Assembly (NCBI GenBank): GCA_030844625.1
Contig: JAUUNJ010000099.1
Span: forward strand, 1-8,401
DNA from: Roseburia sp.
GTDB lineage: Bacteria > Bacillota > Clostridia > Lachnospirales > Lachnospiraceae
Length of the DNA: 8,401 nt
Direction of reading: 5' to 3'
Each line of letters begins with the position of its first letter. Position 1 is the stretch's first letter. The notes below the pieces were generated by a model. That model ran no database searches. It was not told where the DNA came from and saw nothing but the letters and a program-made list of their open reading frames with translations. The position numbers and the translations under genes are program-made. Positions 1 to 6,739 of the stretch are shown here, piece after piece.

Positions 1-159
1 AATAACTGGACTACAGTGAAAGAACTTAGAAATCAGGATGGTGGTGAAGATGAAATAACATTTAATGCCGTAAAAGCAAGATATGTAAAAATGCAGGGTA
101 TTAAGAGAGCAATAGGCTACGGATATTCCATTTGGGATTTCCAGGTCATTGCTAAATAA
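1..159 (+). CDS. C-terminal end of an F5/8 type C (discoidin/CBM32-like) domain protein, partial
   Basis: Frame 1 is open from the window edge to a TAA at 157-159 and gives 52 residues; the start lies outside the window. The tail reads as the last strands of a galactose-binding-like F5/8 type C domain: 'NNWTTVKEL' near the beginning, then 'ARYVKMQGIKRAIGYGYSIW' and 'DFQVIAK' at the very end. The aromatic/basic pattern RYVKMxGxKRAxxYGYSIWxF is a hallmark of these domains. In the family, such domains bind sugars and are often appended to secreted glycoside hydrolases or other extracellular carbohydrate-active proteins of gut Firmicutes, so a secreted glycan-acting protein is likely but the catalytic part is not visible. 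No LPXTG sorting signal follows the domain. A terminator begins 22 bases after the stop, so the gene ends its transcription unit and is unrelated to the amino-acid operon downstream. Confidence is high for the domain, low for overall function. Confidence 0.8.
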   Translation, partial: NNWTTVKELRNQDGGEDEITFNAVKARYVKMQGIKRAIGYGYSIWDFQVIAK

Positions 160-181
160 AATAAATCTTTTCAAGTTCTCC

Positions 182-213
182 GGGGCTCCGTAATGGAGCC
201 CTGAAGTTTTTTT
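182..213 (+). terminator. Rho-independent terminator after the discoidin-domain gene
   Basis: A 7-bp perfect stem pairs GGGCTCC (183-189) with GGAGCCC (195-201) around the 5-base loop GTAAT. A G-T pair (182/202) can extend it. After a short TGAAG spacer comes a run of seven T (207-213). The GC-rich stem in otherwise AT-rich DNA, placed 22 bases past a stop codon, is typical of an intrinsic terminator. Confidence 0.85.
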
Positions 214-268
214 ATGCCAGATTTTAGAAAAGACTTTGATTGGTTCCTATTTTTTTGGCCAGTCCTCA

Positions 269-297
269 TTGACTATAATTACGTTTTGCTTTAAAAT
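269..297 (+). promoter_or_regulatory. Sigma-A-type promoter for leuC-leuD-thrC
   Basis: TTGACT at 269-274 (5 of 6 matches to TTGACA) and TAAAAT at 292-297 (5 of 6 to TATAAT) are separated by exactly 17 bases. Transcription would start near 303-305 and leave a leader of about 85 bases before leuC. The leader has only weak 4-bp stems (for example GCAT/ATGC around 312-323 and CTGA/TCAG around 335-349) and no T-box specifier/antiterminator signature, so control is more likely at initiation than by tRNA sensing. The stretch 214-268 holds nothing else I can support. Confidence 0.65.
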
Positions 298-387
298 AGT
301 ATGGATTACGGGCATTATTATGCTTATTTGCTTTCTGATTCAATGTCAGGAAAGAGAATATAAATATTAATTTAGGAGGAAATCATC

Positions 388-1653
388 ATGGGAATGACAA
401 TGACACAGAAAATCCTTGCGAAGCATGCAGGACTTCCTGAAGTAAAAGCAGGTCAGTTAATCGAAGCAGATTTAGACCTGGTCTTGGGCAATGATGTTAC
501 AGCACCGGTTGCCATTGGTGAAATGAAGAAGATGAACGTGGACTGTGTATTCTGCAAAGACAAGATTGCATTGGTACCGGATCACTTTACACCAAATAAG
601 GATATCAAGTCTGCTGAACTTTATAAGTGCGTTAAGGATTTTGCAGAAGAAAATCAGATTACTAATTATTTTGAGACAGGAAGAGTTGGTATTGAGCATG
701 CCCTTTTACCTGAAAAAGGTCTGGTTGTAGCAGGTGACGTTGTCATCGGTGCAGATTCACATACATGTACATATGGAGCTCTGGGTGCTTTTTCAACAGG
801 TGTGGGAAGTACAGATATGGCTGCCGGTATGGCAACAGGTAAGGCTTGGTTCAAAGTTCCGTCAGCAATTAAATTTAATTTGACAGGAAAGCCTGCCAAG
901 TGGGTAAGTGGTAAGGATGTTATTCTTCATATTATCGGTCTTATCGGTGTGGATGGAGCGCTTTACCGTTCTATGGAATTTGTTGGTGATGGTATTCAGT
1001 ATCTCTCAATGGATGACAGATTTGCCATGACCAATATGGCAATTGAGGCAGGCGGAAAGAATGGTATTTTCCCTGTGGATAATCTGACCAGAGAATATAT
1101 GAAAGAACATTCCAAAAAGCAGTTTACAGAGTACACAGCGGATGAAGATGCTGAGTATGATGAGGAATATACAATCGACTTAAGCACGCTGAAACCGACA
1201 GTGGCATTTCCACATCTTCCAGAGAATACAAAGACAATTGATGAAGTTGATGAAGTTAAGATTGATCAGGTTGTTATTGGTTCCTGTACCAATGGAAGAA
1301 TTGATGATATGAGAATTGCTGCCAAGATTTTAGAGGGCAGAGAAGTAAAGAAGGGAGTAAGATGTATTATATTCCCTGCAACACAGGATATTTATTTAAA
1401 ATGTATTGAAGAAGGTCTTATGACTATTTTTGTTAAGGCGGGATGTGCAGTAAGTACACCAACCTGTGGTCCTTGTCTTGGCGGACATATGGGCATTCTT
1501 GCAAAAGGCGAGAGAGCAGTAGCCACAACCAATAGAAACTTTGTAGGTCGTATGGGTGATCCTGAATCGGAAGTTTATCTTGCTTCTCCGGCAGTGGCAG
1601 CGGCAAGTGCAGTAACAGGTAAGATTTCAGGACCGGAAGAACTTGGATTATAG
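388..1653 (+). CDS. leuC: 3-isopropylmalate dehydratase, large subunit (LeuC)
   Basis: This is the [4Fe-4S] catalytic subunit that, with LeuD, isomerises 2-isopropylmalate to 3-isopropylmalate in leucine synthesis in the cytoplasm. The 421 residues match the short, HacA-like LeuC group (about 420) rather than the enterobacterial form of about 466. Cluster ligands are evident: Cys300 in 'GSCTNGR' (298-303), and Cys360 and Cys363 in '[13 protein letters not shown]'. Other aconitase-family motifs are '[13 protein letters not shown]' (121-133) and '[10 protein letters not shown]' (381-390). The start at 388 follows AGGAGG (374-379) with an 8-base gap; in-frame ATGs at 394 and 400 are possible but lie further from it. 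leuD follows after 9 bases. The short-form family also includes homoaconitase and related hydro-lyases, so substrate is assigned by family and by pairing with LeuD; an (R)-citramalate/citraconate role cannot be excluded. No odd composition or truncation is seen. Confidence 0.95.
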   Translation: MGMTMTQKILAKHAGLPEVKAGQLIEADLDLVLGNDVTAPVAIGEMKKMNVDCVFCKDKIALVPDHFTPNKDIKSAELYKCVKDFAEENQITNYFETGRVGIEHALLPEKGLVVAGDVVIGADSHTCTYGALGAFSTGVGSTDMAAGMATGKAWFKVPSAIKFNLTGKPAKWVSGKDVILHIIGLIGVDGALYRSMEFVGDGIQYLSMDDRFAMTNMAIEAGGKNGIFPVDNLTREYMKEHSKKQFTEYTADEDAEYDEEYTIDLSTLKPTVAFPHLPENTKTIDEVDEVKIDQVVIGSCTNGRIDDMRIAAKILEGREVKKGVRCIIFPATQDIYLKCIEEGLMTIFVKAGCAVSTPTCGPCLGGHMGILAKGERAVATTNRNFVGRMGDPESEVYLASPAVAAASAVTGKISGPEELGL

Positions 1654-1662
1654 GAGGCAGTT

Positions 1663-2148
1663 ATGAAAGCAGAAGGAAGCGTATTTAAATTTGGAAGCAA
1701 TGTAGATACAGATGTAATTATCCCTGCAAGATATCTGAATGTTCCTGATCCGTCAGAACTTGCAAAGCATTGTATGGAAGATATTGACAAAGAGTTTGTA
1801 AATAAAGTAAGCAAAGGTGACATTATTGTTGCAGATAAGAATTTTGGATGTGGTTCATCAAGAGAACATGCACCGATTGCCATCAAGGCAGCAGGGGTGA
1901 GCTGTGTCATTGCAGAAACATTTGCAAGAATTTTTTACCGTAACGCCATTAATATCGGGTTACCGATTATTGAGTGCCCGGAGGCAGCAAAGGGCATTGA
2001 AGAAGGAGATCAGGTTGAAGTCGATTTTGACAGCGGTAAGATTTACAATAAGACAAAAGGTACAGAATTTCAGGGACAGGCATTTCCGGAATTCATGCAG
2101 AATATTATATCTAACGGCGGTTTAATTAATTATATAAACAACAAATAG
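1663..2148 (+). CDS. leuD: 3-isopropylmalate dehydratase, small subunit (LeuD)
   Basis: This is the swivelling-domain subunit that completes the LeuC active site. The 161 residues fit the short LeuD type. It carries '[12 protein letters not shown]' (14-25), the substrate-binding '[11 protein letters not shown]' (61-71) and '[15 protein letters not shown]' (87-101). The loop after the first strand reads Y24-L25-N26-V27; in this family that loop contacts the variable part of the substrate and helps set chain-length preference. Its ribosome binding site AGGAGG (1652-1657) overlaps the leuC stop codon TAG (1651-1653), leaving 5 bases to the ATG, an arrangement suggesting coupled translation and equal subunit supply. 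thrC follows after 13 bases. Substrate is inferred from the family and pairing; a related hydro-lyase is the only realistic alternative. Confidence 0.94.
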   Translation: MKAEGSVFKFGSNVDTDVIIPARYLNVPDPSELAKHCMEDIDKEFVNKVSKGDIIVADKNFGCGSSREHAPIAIKAAGVSCVIAETFARIFYRNAINIGLPIIECPEAAKGIEEGDQVEVDFDSGKIYNKTKGTEFQGQAFPEFMQNIISNGGLINYINNK

Positions 2149-2161
2149 GGAGTTTTATAAG

Positions 2162-3652
2162 ATGAAAGAGATTTTATATAAGAGTACAAGAAGCGAGAAA
2201 GGAACATTAAAAGCTTCAGAGGCTATTTTAAAGGGACTTGCAGATGACGGTGGTCTTTTTGTTCCGTTGGAAATTCCAAAGCTTGATGTAAGTATTGAAG
2301 ATTTATCTAAGATGACTTATCAGCAGGTGGCATATGAAGTGATGAAACTTTATTTTACTGATTTTACAGAGGAAGAATTAAAGAATTGTATTAATAAAGC
2401 CTATGATTCTAAGTTTGATACAGAAGAGATTGCTCCCCTTGCTGAGGTAGAAGGTGCATATTTCCTTGAATTATTCCATGGAAAAACAATAGCATTTAAG
2501 GATATGGCTTTATCAATTCTTCCACATCTTCTTACAACATCAGCTAAGAAGAATGGTGTGAAAAATGAAATTGTAATTCTCACAGCCACATCCGGCGATA
2601 CAGGAAAGGCTGCAATGGCTGGTTTTGCAGATGTTGAGGGGACAAGAATAATTGTTTTCTATCCAAATGGTGGTGTCAGTCCTATTCAGGAAAAACAGAT
2701 GGTTACCCAGAAAGGTGATAATACATATGTAGTTGCAATTAATGGAAATTTTGATCAGGCACAGAGTGGTGTTAAGGCTATCTTTGGAGACAAAGAACTT
2801 GCCGAAGAAATGGATCAGGCAGGATATCAATTCTCATCTGCCAACTCTATTAACATTGGACGTCTGATTCCACAGGTTGCTTATTATGTTTATGCATATG
2901 CTAAGTTATTTGCAGAAGGAAAGGTTACAGACAGTCAAAAGATTAATGTTGTTGTACCAACAGGTAACTTTGGTAACATTCTTGCTGCTTATTATGCAAA
3001 GAATATGGGACTTCCAATTGACAAGTTAATTTGTGCATCCAATGAAAATAAAGTTCTGTTTGATTTCTTTAAAACAGGTGAGTATGACAAGAACAGAGAT
3101 TTTATTCTCACAAATTCACCATCTATGGATATTCTTATTTCAAGTAATCTGGAGAGACTTATTTATAAGATTGCAGGAGAGAATGCAGATAAGAATAATC
3201 AGTTGATGCGGGACCTTGCAACAAAGGGAAAATATGAAATTACGGATGGTATGAAAGCTCAGCTTACAGATTTCTACGGAAATTATGCATCTGAAGAGGA
3301 AACGGCTGCAGTAATTAAGAAATTATATGACGAAACAGGATACGTGATGGATACCCACACTGCAGTTGCCAGAAGTGTTTACGAAAAATATGAAAAAGAA
3401 ACCGGTGACAAAAATGTTACAGTGATTGCATCAACGGCAAGTCCGTTCAAATTCACAAGAAGTGTGATGAATGCAATTGATCCAAAGTATGATGCGATGG
3501 AAGATTTTGAATTGGTAGATGAGTTATCAAAGATTGGAAATATAAACATTCCGAATGCAATTGAAGAAATCAGGAATGCAGAAGTTCGTCACAATAACCT
3601 ATGCGAAGTTGAAGGCATGAAAGATATAGTAAAGAAATTTTTGGGAATGTAA
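2162..3652 (+). CDS. thrC: Threonine synthase (ThrC), PLP-dependent
   Basis: ThrC converts O-phospho-L-homoserine to L-threonine and phosphate, the last step of threonine synthesis. The 496 residues fit the longer threonine synthase class (close to 500), not the short one of about 350. The N-terminal domain has 'YKSTRSEKG' and 'GLADDGGLFVP' (25-35). The PLP-binding lysine is Lys113 in 'HGKTIAFKDMALSILP'. The cofactor/phosphate loop 'TATSGDTGKAAMAGF' (141-155) and 'PTGNFGN' (266-272) are intact, and 'IASTASPFKF' lies near the C-terminus. The ATG at 2162 follows AGGGAG (2147-2152), which overlaps the leuD stop, with 9 bases between. It is the last gene before a strong terminator, so it is transcribed with leuCD. 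The product is also the substrate of threonine dehydratase for isoleucine, which may explain its place beside leucine genes; that link is inference. Confidence 0.95.
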   Translation: MKEILYKSTRSEKGTLKASEAILKGLADDGGLFVPLEIPKLDVSIEDLSKMTYQQVAYEVMKLYFTDFTEEELKNCINKAYDSKFDTEEIAPLAEVEGAYFLELFHGKTIAFKDMALSILPHLLTTSAKKNGVKNEIVILTATSGDTGKAAMAGFADVEGTRIIVFYPNGGVSPIQEKQMVTQKGDNTYVVAINGNFDQAQSGVKAIFGDKELAEEMDQAGYQFSSANSINIGRLIPQVAYYVYAYAKLFAEGKVTDSQKINVVVPTGNFGNILAAYYAKNMGLPIDKLICASNENKVLFDFFKTGEYDKNRDFILTNSPSMDILISSNLERLIYKIAGENADKNNQLMRDLATKGKYEITDGMKAQLTDFYGNYASEEETAAVIKKLYDETGYVMDTHTAVARSVYEKYEKETGDKNVTVIASTASPFKFTRSVMNAIDPKYDAMEDFELVDELSKIGNINIPNAIEEIRNAEVRHNNLCEVEGMKDIVKKFLGM

Positions 3653-3690
3653 CAGATATGAAATTGTTGCCAAAATAAAATAATATTAAT

Positions 3691-3739
3691 GGGGATGTTT
3701 CACTATAAGGTAAGACTTTTAGGTGAAACGTCCCTTTTT
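3691..3739 (+). terminator. Rho-independent terminator of the leuCD-thrC operon
   Basis: A 12-bp stem pairs 3692-3703 (GGGATGTTTCAC) with 3723-3734 (GTGAAACGTCCC), with one internal T-G wobble and a G-T pair extending it at the base. The loop is 19 bases (3704-3722). Five T follow (3735-3739). It lies 38 bases past the thrC stop. A-rich sequence upstream of the stem (3672-3680) is modest, so the signal is best read in the + direction. Confidence 0.88.
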
Positions 3740-3827
3740 AATGAATGAATAGATGAAATATTTTTTTGCTTATATTTCTTATTCATTTACACATCCTTAT
3801 TTTTATATGGCTTAATTTCCATTAATT

Positions 3828-3836
3828 TGTTATAAT
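3828..3836 (+). promoter_or_regulatory. Extended -10 promoter for the yfbR-topB unit
   Basis: TGTTATAAT combines a perfect TATAAT (3831-3836) with the TGn extension. No good -35 hexamer is present at 16-18 bases upstream (the sequence there is near TGGCTT), which is common for extended -10 promoters. A start near 3842-3844 leaves a leader of about 28 bases holding AGGAGA (3860-3865). The remaining AT-rich DNA from 3740 to 3827 contains only an 8-bp inverted repeat (AATGAATA at 3744-3751 and TATTCATT at 3780-3787) of uncertain meaning. Confidence 0.7.
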
Positions 3837-3871
3837 ATACAAGTTATTATTTTTCGATTAGGAGAAATGGG

Positions 3872-4447
3872 ATGAACAATTTTTTTGGAATGTTAGCACG
3901 AATGAAATATATTAACCGCTGGGGGCTGATGCGCAATACTATTACAGAAAATATTGCGGAGCACAGTCTGGAGGTGGCAATAATTGCCCATTCTCTGGCG
4001 ATTATTGGAAACACGTATTTTAAAAAGAAACTTAATGCAGAACATATAGCAGTGCTTGCTATTATGCATGATACAACAGAGATTATTACGGGAGATCTTC
4101 CGACTCCGATTAAATATTATGCGCCTGAAATCAGGGATTCCTATAAAAAGGTGGAAAAAATAGCGGCAAATCAACTGCTTTCAGAGCTGCCTGAGCAAAT
4201 GCGTCAGGAATACGAAAAGATATTAATTGAAGAACAAAATCAGGACTGGAAGTATGTTAAAGCAGCAGACAAGCTTTCGGCATACATTAAGTGCATAGAA
4301 GAAGCTAATATGGGAAACACGGATTTTAAGAAAGCGGAGGAGACGTTAAAGAAGTCTGTTGAAAGCATGAAAATGGAAGAGGTTGATTATTTTATGAAAA
4401 ATTTTCTTCCATCATATACGATGACATTAGATGAAATTAATAGATAG
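3872..4447 (+). CDS. yfbR: YfbR-family HD-domain 5'-deoxynucleotidase
   Basis: The 191-residue protein resembles E. coli YfbR (about 199 residues) along its whole length. YfbR is a metal-dependent phosphohydrolase that removes phosphate from deoxynucleoside 5'-monophosphates. The HD-superfamily ligands are all present: His31 in 'TENIAEHSLEVA', His66-Asp67 in 'IMHDTTEIITGDLPTPIKY', and Asp133 in 'KAADKLSAYIKC'. Glu70 and Asp75, and the Arg16-Trp17 pair of 'INRWGLMRN', sit where YfbR has its catalytic/substrate residues, with a constant offset of two. The tail 'DYFMKNFLPSYTMTLDEI' also follows the YfbR pattern. The ATG at 3872 lies 6 bases after AGGAGA; an ATG at 3867 meets a stop at once. It opens a new transcription unit and is followed by topB after 59 bases with no terminator. 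A likely role is dNMP turnover and nucleotide-pool control. The symbol rests on remembered resemblance; the exact substrate range is inferred. Confidence 0.87.
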   Translation: MNNFFGMLARMKYINRWGLMRNTITENIAEHSLEVAIIAHSLAIIGNTYFKKKLNAEHIAVLAIMHDTTEIITGDLPTPIKYYAPEIRDSYKKVEKIAANQLLSELPEQMRQEYEKILIEEQNQDWKYVKAADKLSAYIKCIEEANMGNTDFKKAEETLKKSVESMKMEEVDYFMKNFLPSYTMTLDEINR

Positions 4448-4468
4448 TGATTTTAGAAATATTAACTT

Positions 4469-4498
4469 TTGACAGAATTTTTAAAAGACAGATATAAA
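4469..4498 (+). promoter_or_regulatory. Possible internal promoter directly upstream of topB
   Basis: TTGACA (4469-4474, perfect -35) and TATAAA (4493-4498, 5 of 6) are spaced by 18 bases. The predicted start would fall at about 4504-4507, on or next to the topB ATG at 4507, and the -10 runs into the ribosome binding site AGAGGT (4498-4503). A transcript from it would lack that site and be leaderless, so either the match is accidental or it yields unusual mRNA. topB can be read from the yfbR promoter instead. Confidence 0.3.
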
Positions 4499-4506
4499 GA
4501 GGTACC

Positions 4507-6591
4507 ATGGGAAAAGCAGTGTTCATTGCAGAAAAACCAAGTGTTGCGGCAGAATTTGCCAAGGCATTAAAACTGAATACAACGCGTAAGGATGGCTATA
4601 TGGAAAGTGATAAAGCCATAGTTACATGGTGTGTAGGTCATCTTGTAACCATGAGCTATCCGGATACATATGATGAGAAATATAAAAAATGGAACTTAAA
4701 GGATTTGCCGTTCATACCGGAGGGGGAATGGAAATACGAAGTGATTCCCAGTGTAAAAAAGCAGTTCAATATTGTTAAAGGAATCCTTACCAGAGAGGAT
4801 GTTGATACAATTTATGTATGTACTGACTCAGGACGGGAAGGAGAATATATCTATAGGCTTGTGGCACAGGAAGCCGGAGTTAAAGGAAAGATACAGAAGA
4901 GAGTGTGGATTGATTCTCAGACAGAGGAAGAAATCTTAAGAGGAATTAAAGAGGCAAAAGATTTAAAAGAATATGATAATCTTTCCGATGCCGCATATTT
5001 AAGGGCCAAGGAAGATTATCTGATGGGAATTAATTTTTCACGGCTTTTAACACTAAAATATGGAAATTCAATTCAGAGCTATTTAAAAGGTGACTGGAAG
5101 TCCGTAAACGTTGGCCGGGTGATGACATGTGTGCTCGGAATGATTTGTAATAGAGAAAGAGAGATTCGAAATTTTGTAAAAACACCTTTTTACCGTGTGA
5201 TTGCACAGACGAATATCGGTGGAAGAAAGATAGATACGGAATGGAAAGCTGTAAAGGGATCCAAATTTTATGAAACGCCATTGTTATATAAAGAGAATGG
5301 ATTTAAAGAAAAAACGACAGCACAGGCGCTGATCAATGCATTGGAAACAAATAAGCCGATGGAAATGACAATTAAGTCAATTACTATGAAGGATGAGAAG
5401 AAGCAGGCGCCTCTTTTGTATAATTTGGCTGAATTGCAGAACGATTGCTCCAAAATGTTTAAAATAAGTCCTGATGAGACGTTAAATGTGGTTCAGGAAT
5501 TATATGAAAGCAAACTGGTGACTTATCCAAGAACAGACGCCAGAGTACTGTCAACGGCTGTGGCAAAGGAGATTGGTAAAAACATTTCCGGATTACAGTA
5601 TTATCAGCCTTGCGGAACTTTCGCTTCAAATATTCTAAAGGAAGGTACGTTTAAAGGAATTGCTAAGACTAAATATGTGGATGATAAAAAAATAACAGAT
5701 CATTATGCAATTATACCTACCGGTCAGGGGCTTAACGGACTGGCAAAGCAGAAACCCGTGAACCAAAAGGTATATATGGTTATTGTAAGAAGATTCTTAA
5801 GCATTTTTTATCCTCCGGCAATATATAAAAAGGCCAATTTAACAGGAGTAATGCCTGCAACATTTTCAGATGAAACCACAAGTACCGAGCAGTTTTCATC
5901 GAATTTTAAGATACTGGTACAAAAAGGATATCTGGAGATTGCGGGTGTTCCAAAAGAGAAGAAGTCAGGGAATGCACAAGATAATCAGGAATCTAAAGAT
6001 GTACAAATTAATAATATAAATAATGAGGAGGAAGCGTTAAGTCTTGATGAAGAATTTTTTGACCTGTTGTATAATATGTCTAAAGGTGATAAAATTTCAG
6101 TCAACGAAATAAACATTAAGGAGGGAGAAACTACACCTCCGAAACATTACACTTCCGGTTCTTTGATTCTGGCGATGGAGAATGCAGGTCAACTGATTGA
6201 AGATGAGGACCTTCGTGCCCAGATTAAAGGATCAGGAATCGGTACCAGTGCCACAAGGGCAGAAATTATTAAGAAATTAACAAATATAAAATATATATCA
6301 TTAAATAAAAAAACACAGGTTTTAACGCCGACCCAGCTTGGTGAGATGATATTTGGTGTCGTGCATGGCTCAATTAAGTCATTGCTGAATCCTGAACTTA
6401 CAGCAAGCTGGGAACTGGGGCTGACTCAGGTAGCAGAGGGAAAGATTTCTTCAGAAGAATATATGAAGAAATTAGACGATTTTATAAGAGGAAGATTTAA
6501 TAATGTAATTAATCTGAACAATGCGGGACAAATGACAAGTTACTATAATTATGTAGCACAATTTTATAATAAAAAGAGAAAAAAGTCATAA
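4507..6591 (+). CDS. topB: DNA topoisomerase III (type IA, TopB)
   Basis: TopB cuts one DNA strand through a 5'-phosphotyrosine and passes another through, relaxing negative supercoils and unlinking (decatenating) DNA. The 694-residue protein has the N-terminal TOPRIM domain with Glu9 in 'FIAEKPSVAAEFAKA' and 'CTDSGREGEYIYR' (105-117; Asp107, Glu111, Glu113). The catalytic tyrosine is Tyr340 in 'KLVTYPRTDARVLS', with Arg342 beside it. 'DHYAIIPTG' (398-406), 'PPKHYTSGSLILAMENAG' (544-561) and 'GSGIGTSATRAEII' (575-588) are the usual type IA motifs. A hydrophilic Asn/Glu/Lys-rich segment at about 483-511 is probably a flexible linker. The protein ends soon after the core, with no C-terminal zinc-ribbon cysteines, which separates it from TopA. 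The second Asp of the common DxD is Gly109, as in the 'DAGREGE' TopB subgroup. The ATG follows AGAGGT (4498-4503) closely. Plasmid and conjugative elements also carry TopB, but nothing else here suggests one. Confidence 0.93.
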   Translation: MGKAVFIAEKPSVAAEFAKALKLNTTRKDGYMESDKAIVTWCVGHLVTMSYPDTYDEKYKKWNLKDLPFIPEGEWKYEVIPSVKKQFNIVKGILTREDVDTIYVCTDSGREGEYIYRLVAQEAGVKGKIQKRVWIDSQTEEEILRGIKEAKDLKEYDNLSDAAYLRAKEDYLMGINFSRLLTLKYGNSIQSYLKGDWKSVNVGRVMTCVLGMICNREREIRNFVKTPFYRVIAQTNIGGRKIDTEWKAVKGSKFYETPLLYKENGFKEKTTAQALINALETNKPMEMTIKSITMKDEKKQAPLLYNLAELQNDCSKMFKISPDETLNVVQELYESKLVTYPRTDARVLSTAVAKEIGKNISGLQYYQPCGTFASNILKEGTFKGIAKTKYVDDKKITDHYAIIPTGQGLNGLAKQKPVNQKVYMVIVRRFLSIFYPPAIYKKANLTGVMPATFSDETTSTEQFSSNFKILVQKGYLEIAGVPKEKKSGNAQDNQESKDVQINNINNEEEALSLDEEFFDLLYNMSKGDKISVNEINIKEGETTPPKHYTSGSLILAMENAGQLIEDEDLRAQIKGSGIGTSATRAEIIKKLTNIKYISLNKKTQVLTPTQLGEMIFGVVHGSIKSLLNPELTASWELGLTQVAEGKISSEEYMKKLDDFIRGRFNNVINLNNAGQMTSYYNYVAQFYNKKRKKS

Positions 6592-6739
6592 TATCATGCC
6601 TGTATGAAAATTTATGATTTTTGGAACTCACAAAAAATGAAAAAGTAGCCCGTTCGGACGAATTTCCAATTTTTTAGAATTGTGAGAGTATGAAGCGGGA
6701 AACAATTCGTATTATCTATTTATAGGAGGAAGAATAATA
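6592..6739 (+). promoter_or_regulatory. topB-glmS intergenic region with internal complementarities and a weak promoter candidate
   Basis: This 148-base gap has no supported gene and no T-tailed terminator after topB. Three complementary pairs are visible: CTCACAA (6627-6633) with TTGTGAG (6680-6686); CCCGTT (6649-6654) with AGCGGG (6694-6699, wait-free five Watson-Crick pairs plus one G-T); and ACGAATT (6658-6664) with AATTCGT (6704-6710). They cross one another, so not all form as one simple nested fold. A small hairpin CGT-TCGG-ACG (6651-6660) is a further option. A weak promoter may be TTCGGA (6653-6658), 16 bases, TAGAAT (6675-6680). The conserved glmS ribozyme core (AGCGCC and the GACGAGG-containing segment) is not present. 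The glmS ribosome binding site AGGAGG is at 6724-6729. Confidence 0.4.

Noticed and set aside
219..233. A CodY-box-like sequence (AGATTTTAGAAAAGA) upstream of the leuC promoter.
   Set aside because: It has about five mismatches to the 15-base consensus AATTTTCWGAAAATT, and such partial matches are common in AT-rich DNA.
320..370. A 16-codon reading frame (MLICFLIQCQEREYKY) in the leuC leader ending just before its ribosome binding site, considered as a leucine attenuator peptide.
   Set aside because: Only two Leu codons that are not adjacent, no ribosome binding site before the ATG, and no terminator/antiterminator hairpin before leuC.
304..387. T-box riboswitch in the leuC leader.
   Set aside because: The leader is only about 85 bases and has no T-box sequence (TGGNACCGCG) or antiterminator/terminator pair.
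1575..1910. A 111-residue reading frame on the - strand across the leuC-leuD junction.
   Set aside because: It is antisense to two well-supported genes, resembles no family I know, and is a shadow of their codon pattern.
3744..3787. An 8-bp inverted repeat (AATGAATA/TATTCATT) with a 28-base loop before the yfbR promoter, considered as an operator or small RNA stem.
   Set aside because: Pure AT/GAA low-complexity sequence with a long loop and no T-run; likely chance, though it lies just upstream of a promoter.
4507..6591. topB as a sign of an integrative conjugative element.
   Set aside because: No relaxase, coupling protein, integrase, attachment site or conjugation gene lies nearby, and neighbours are core metabolic genes with similar composition.
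6604..6648. A 14-codon reading frame between topB and glmS.
   Set aside because: No ribosome binding site and no recognisable product; the length is expected by chance.
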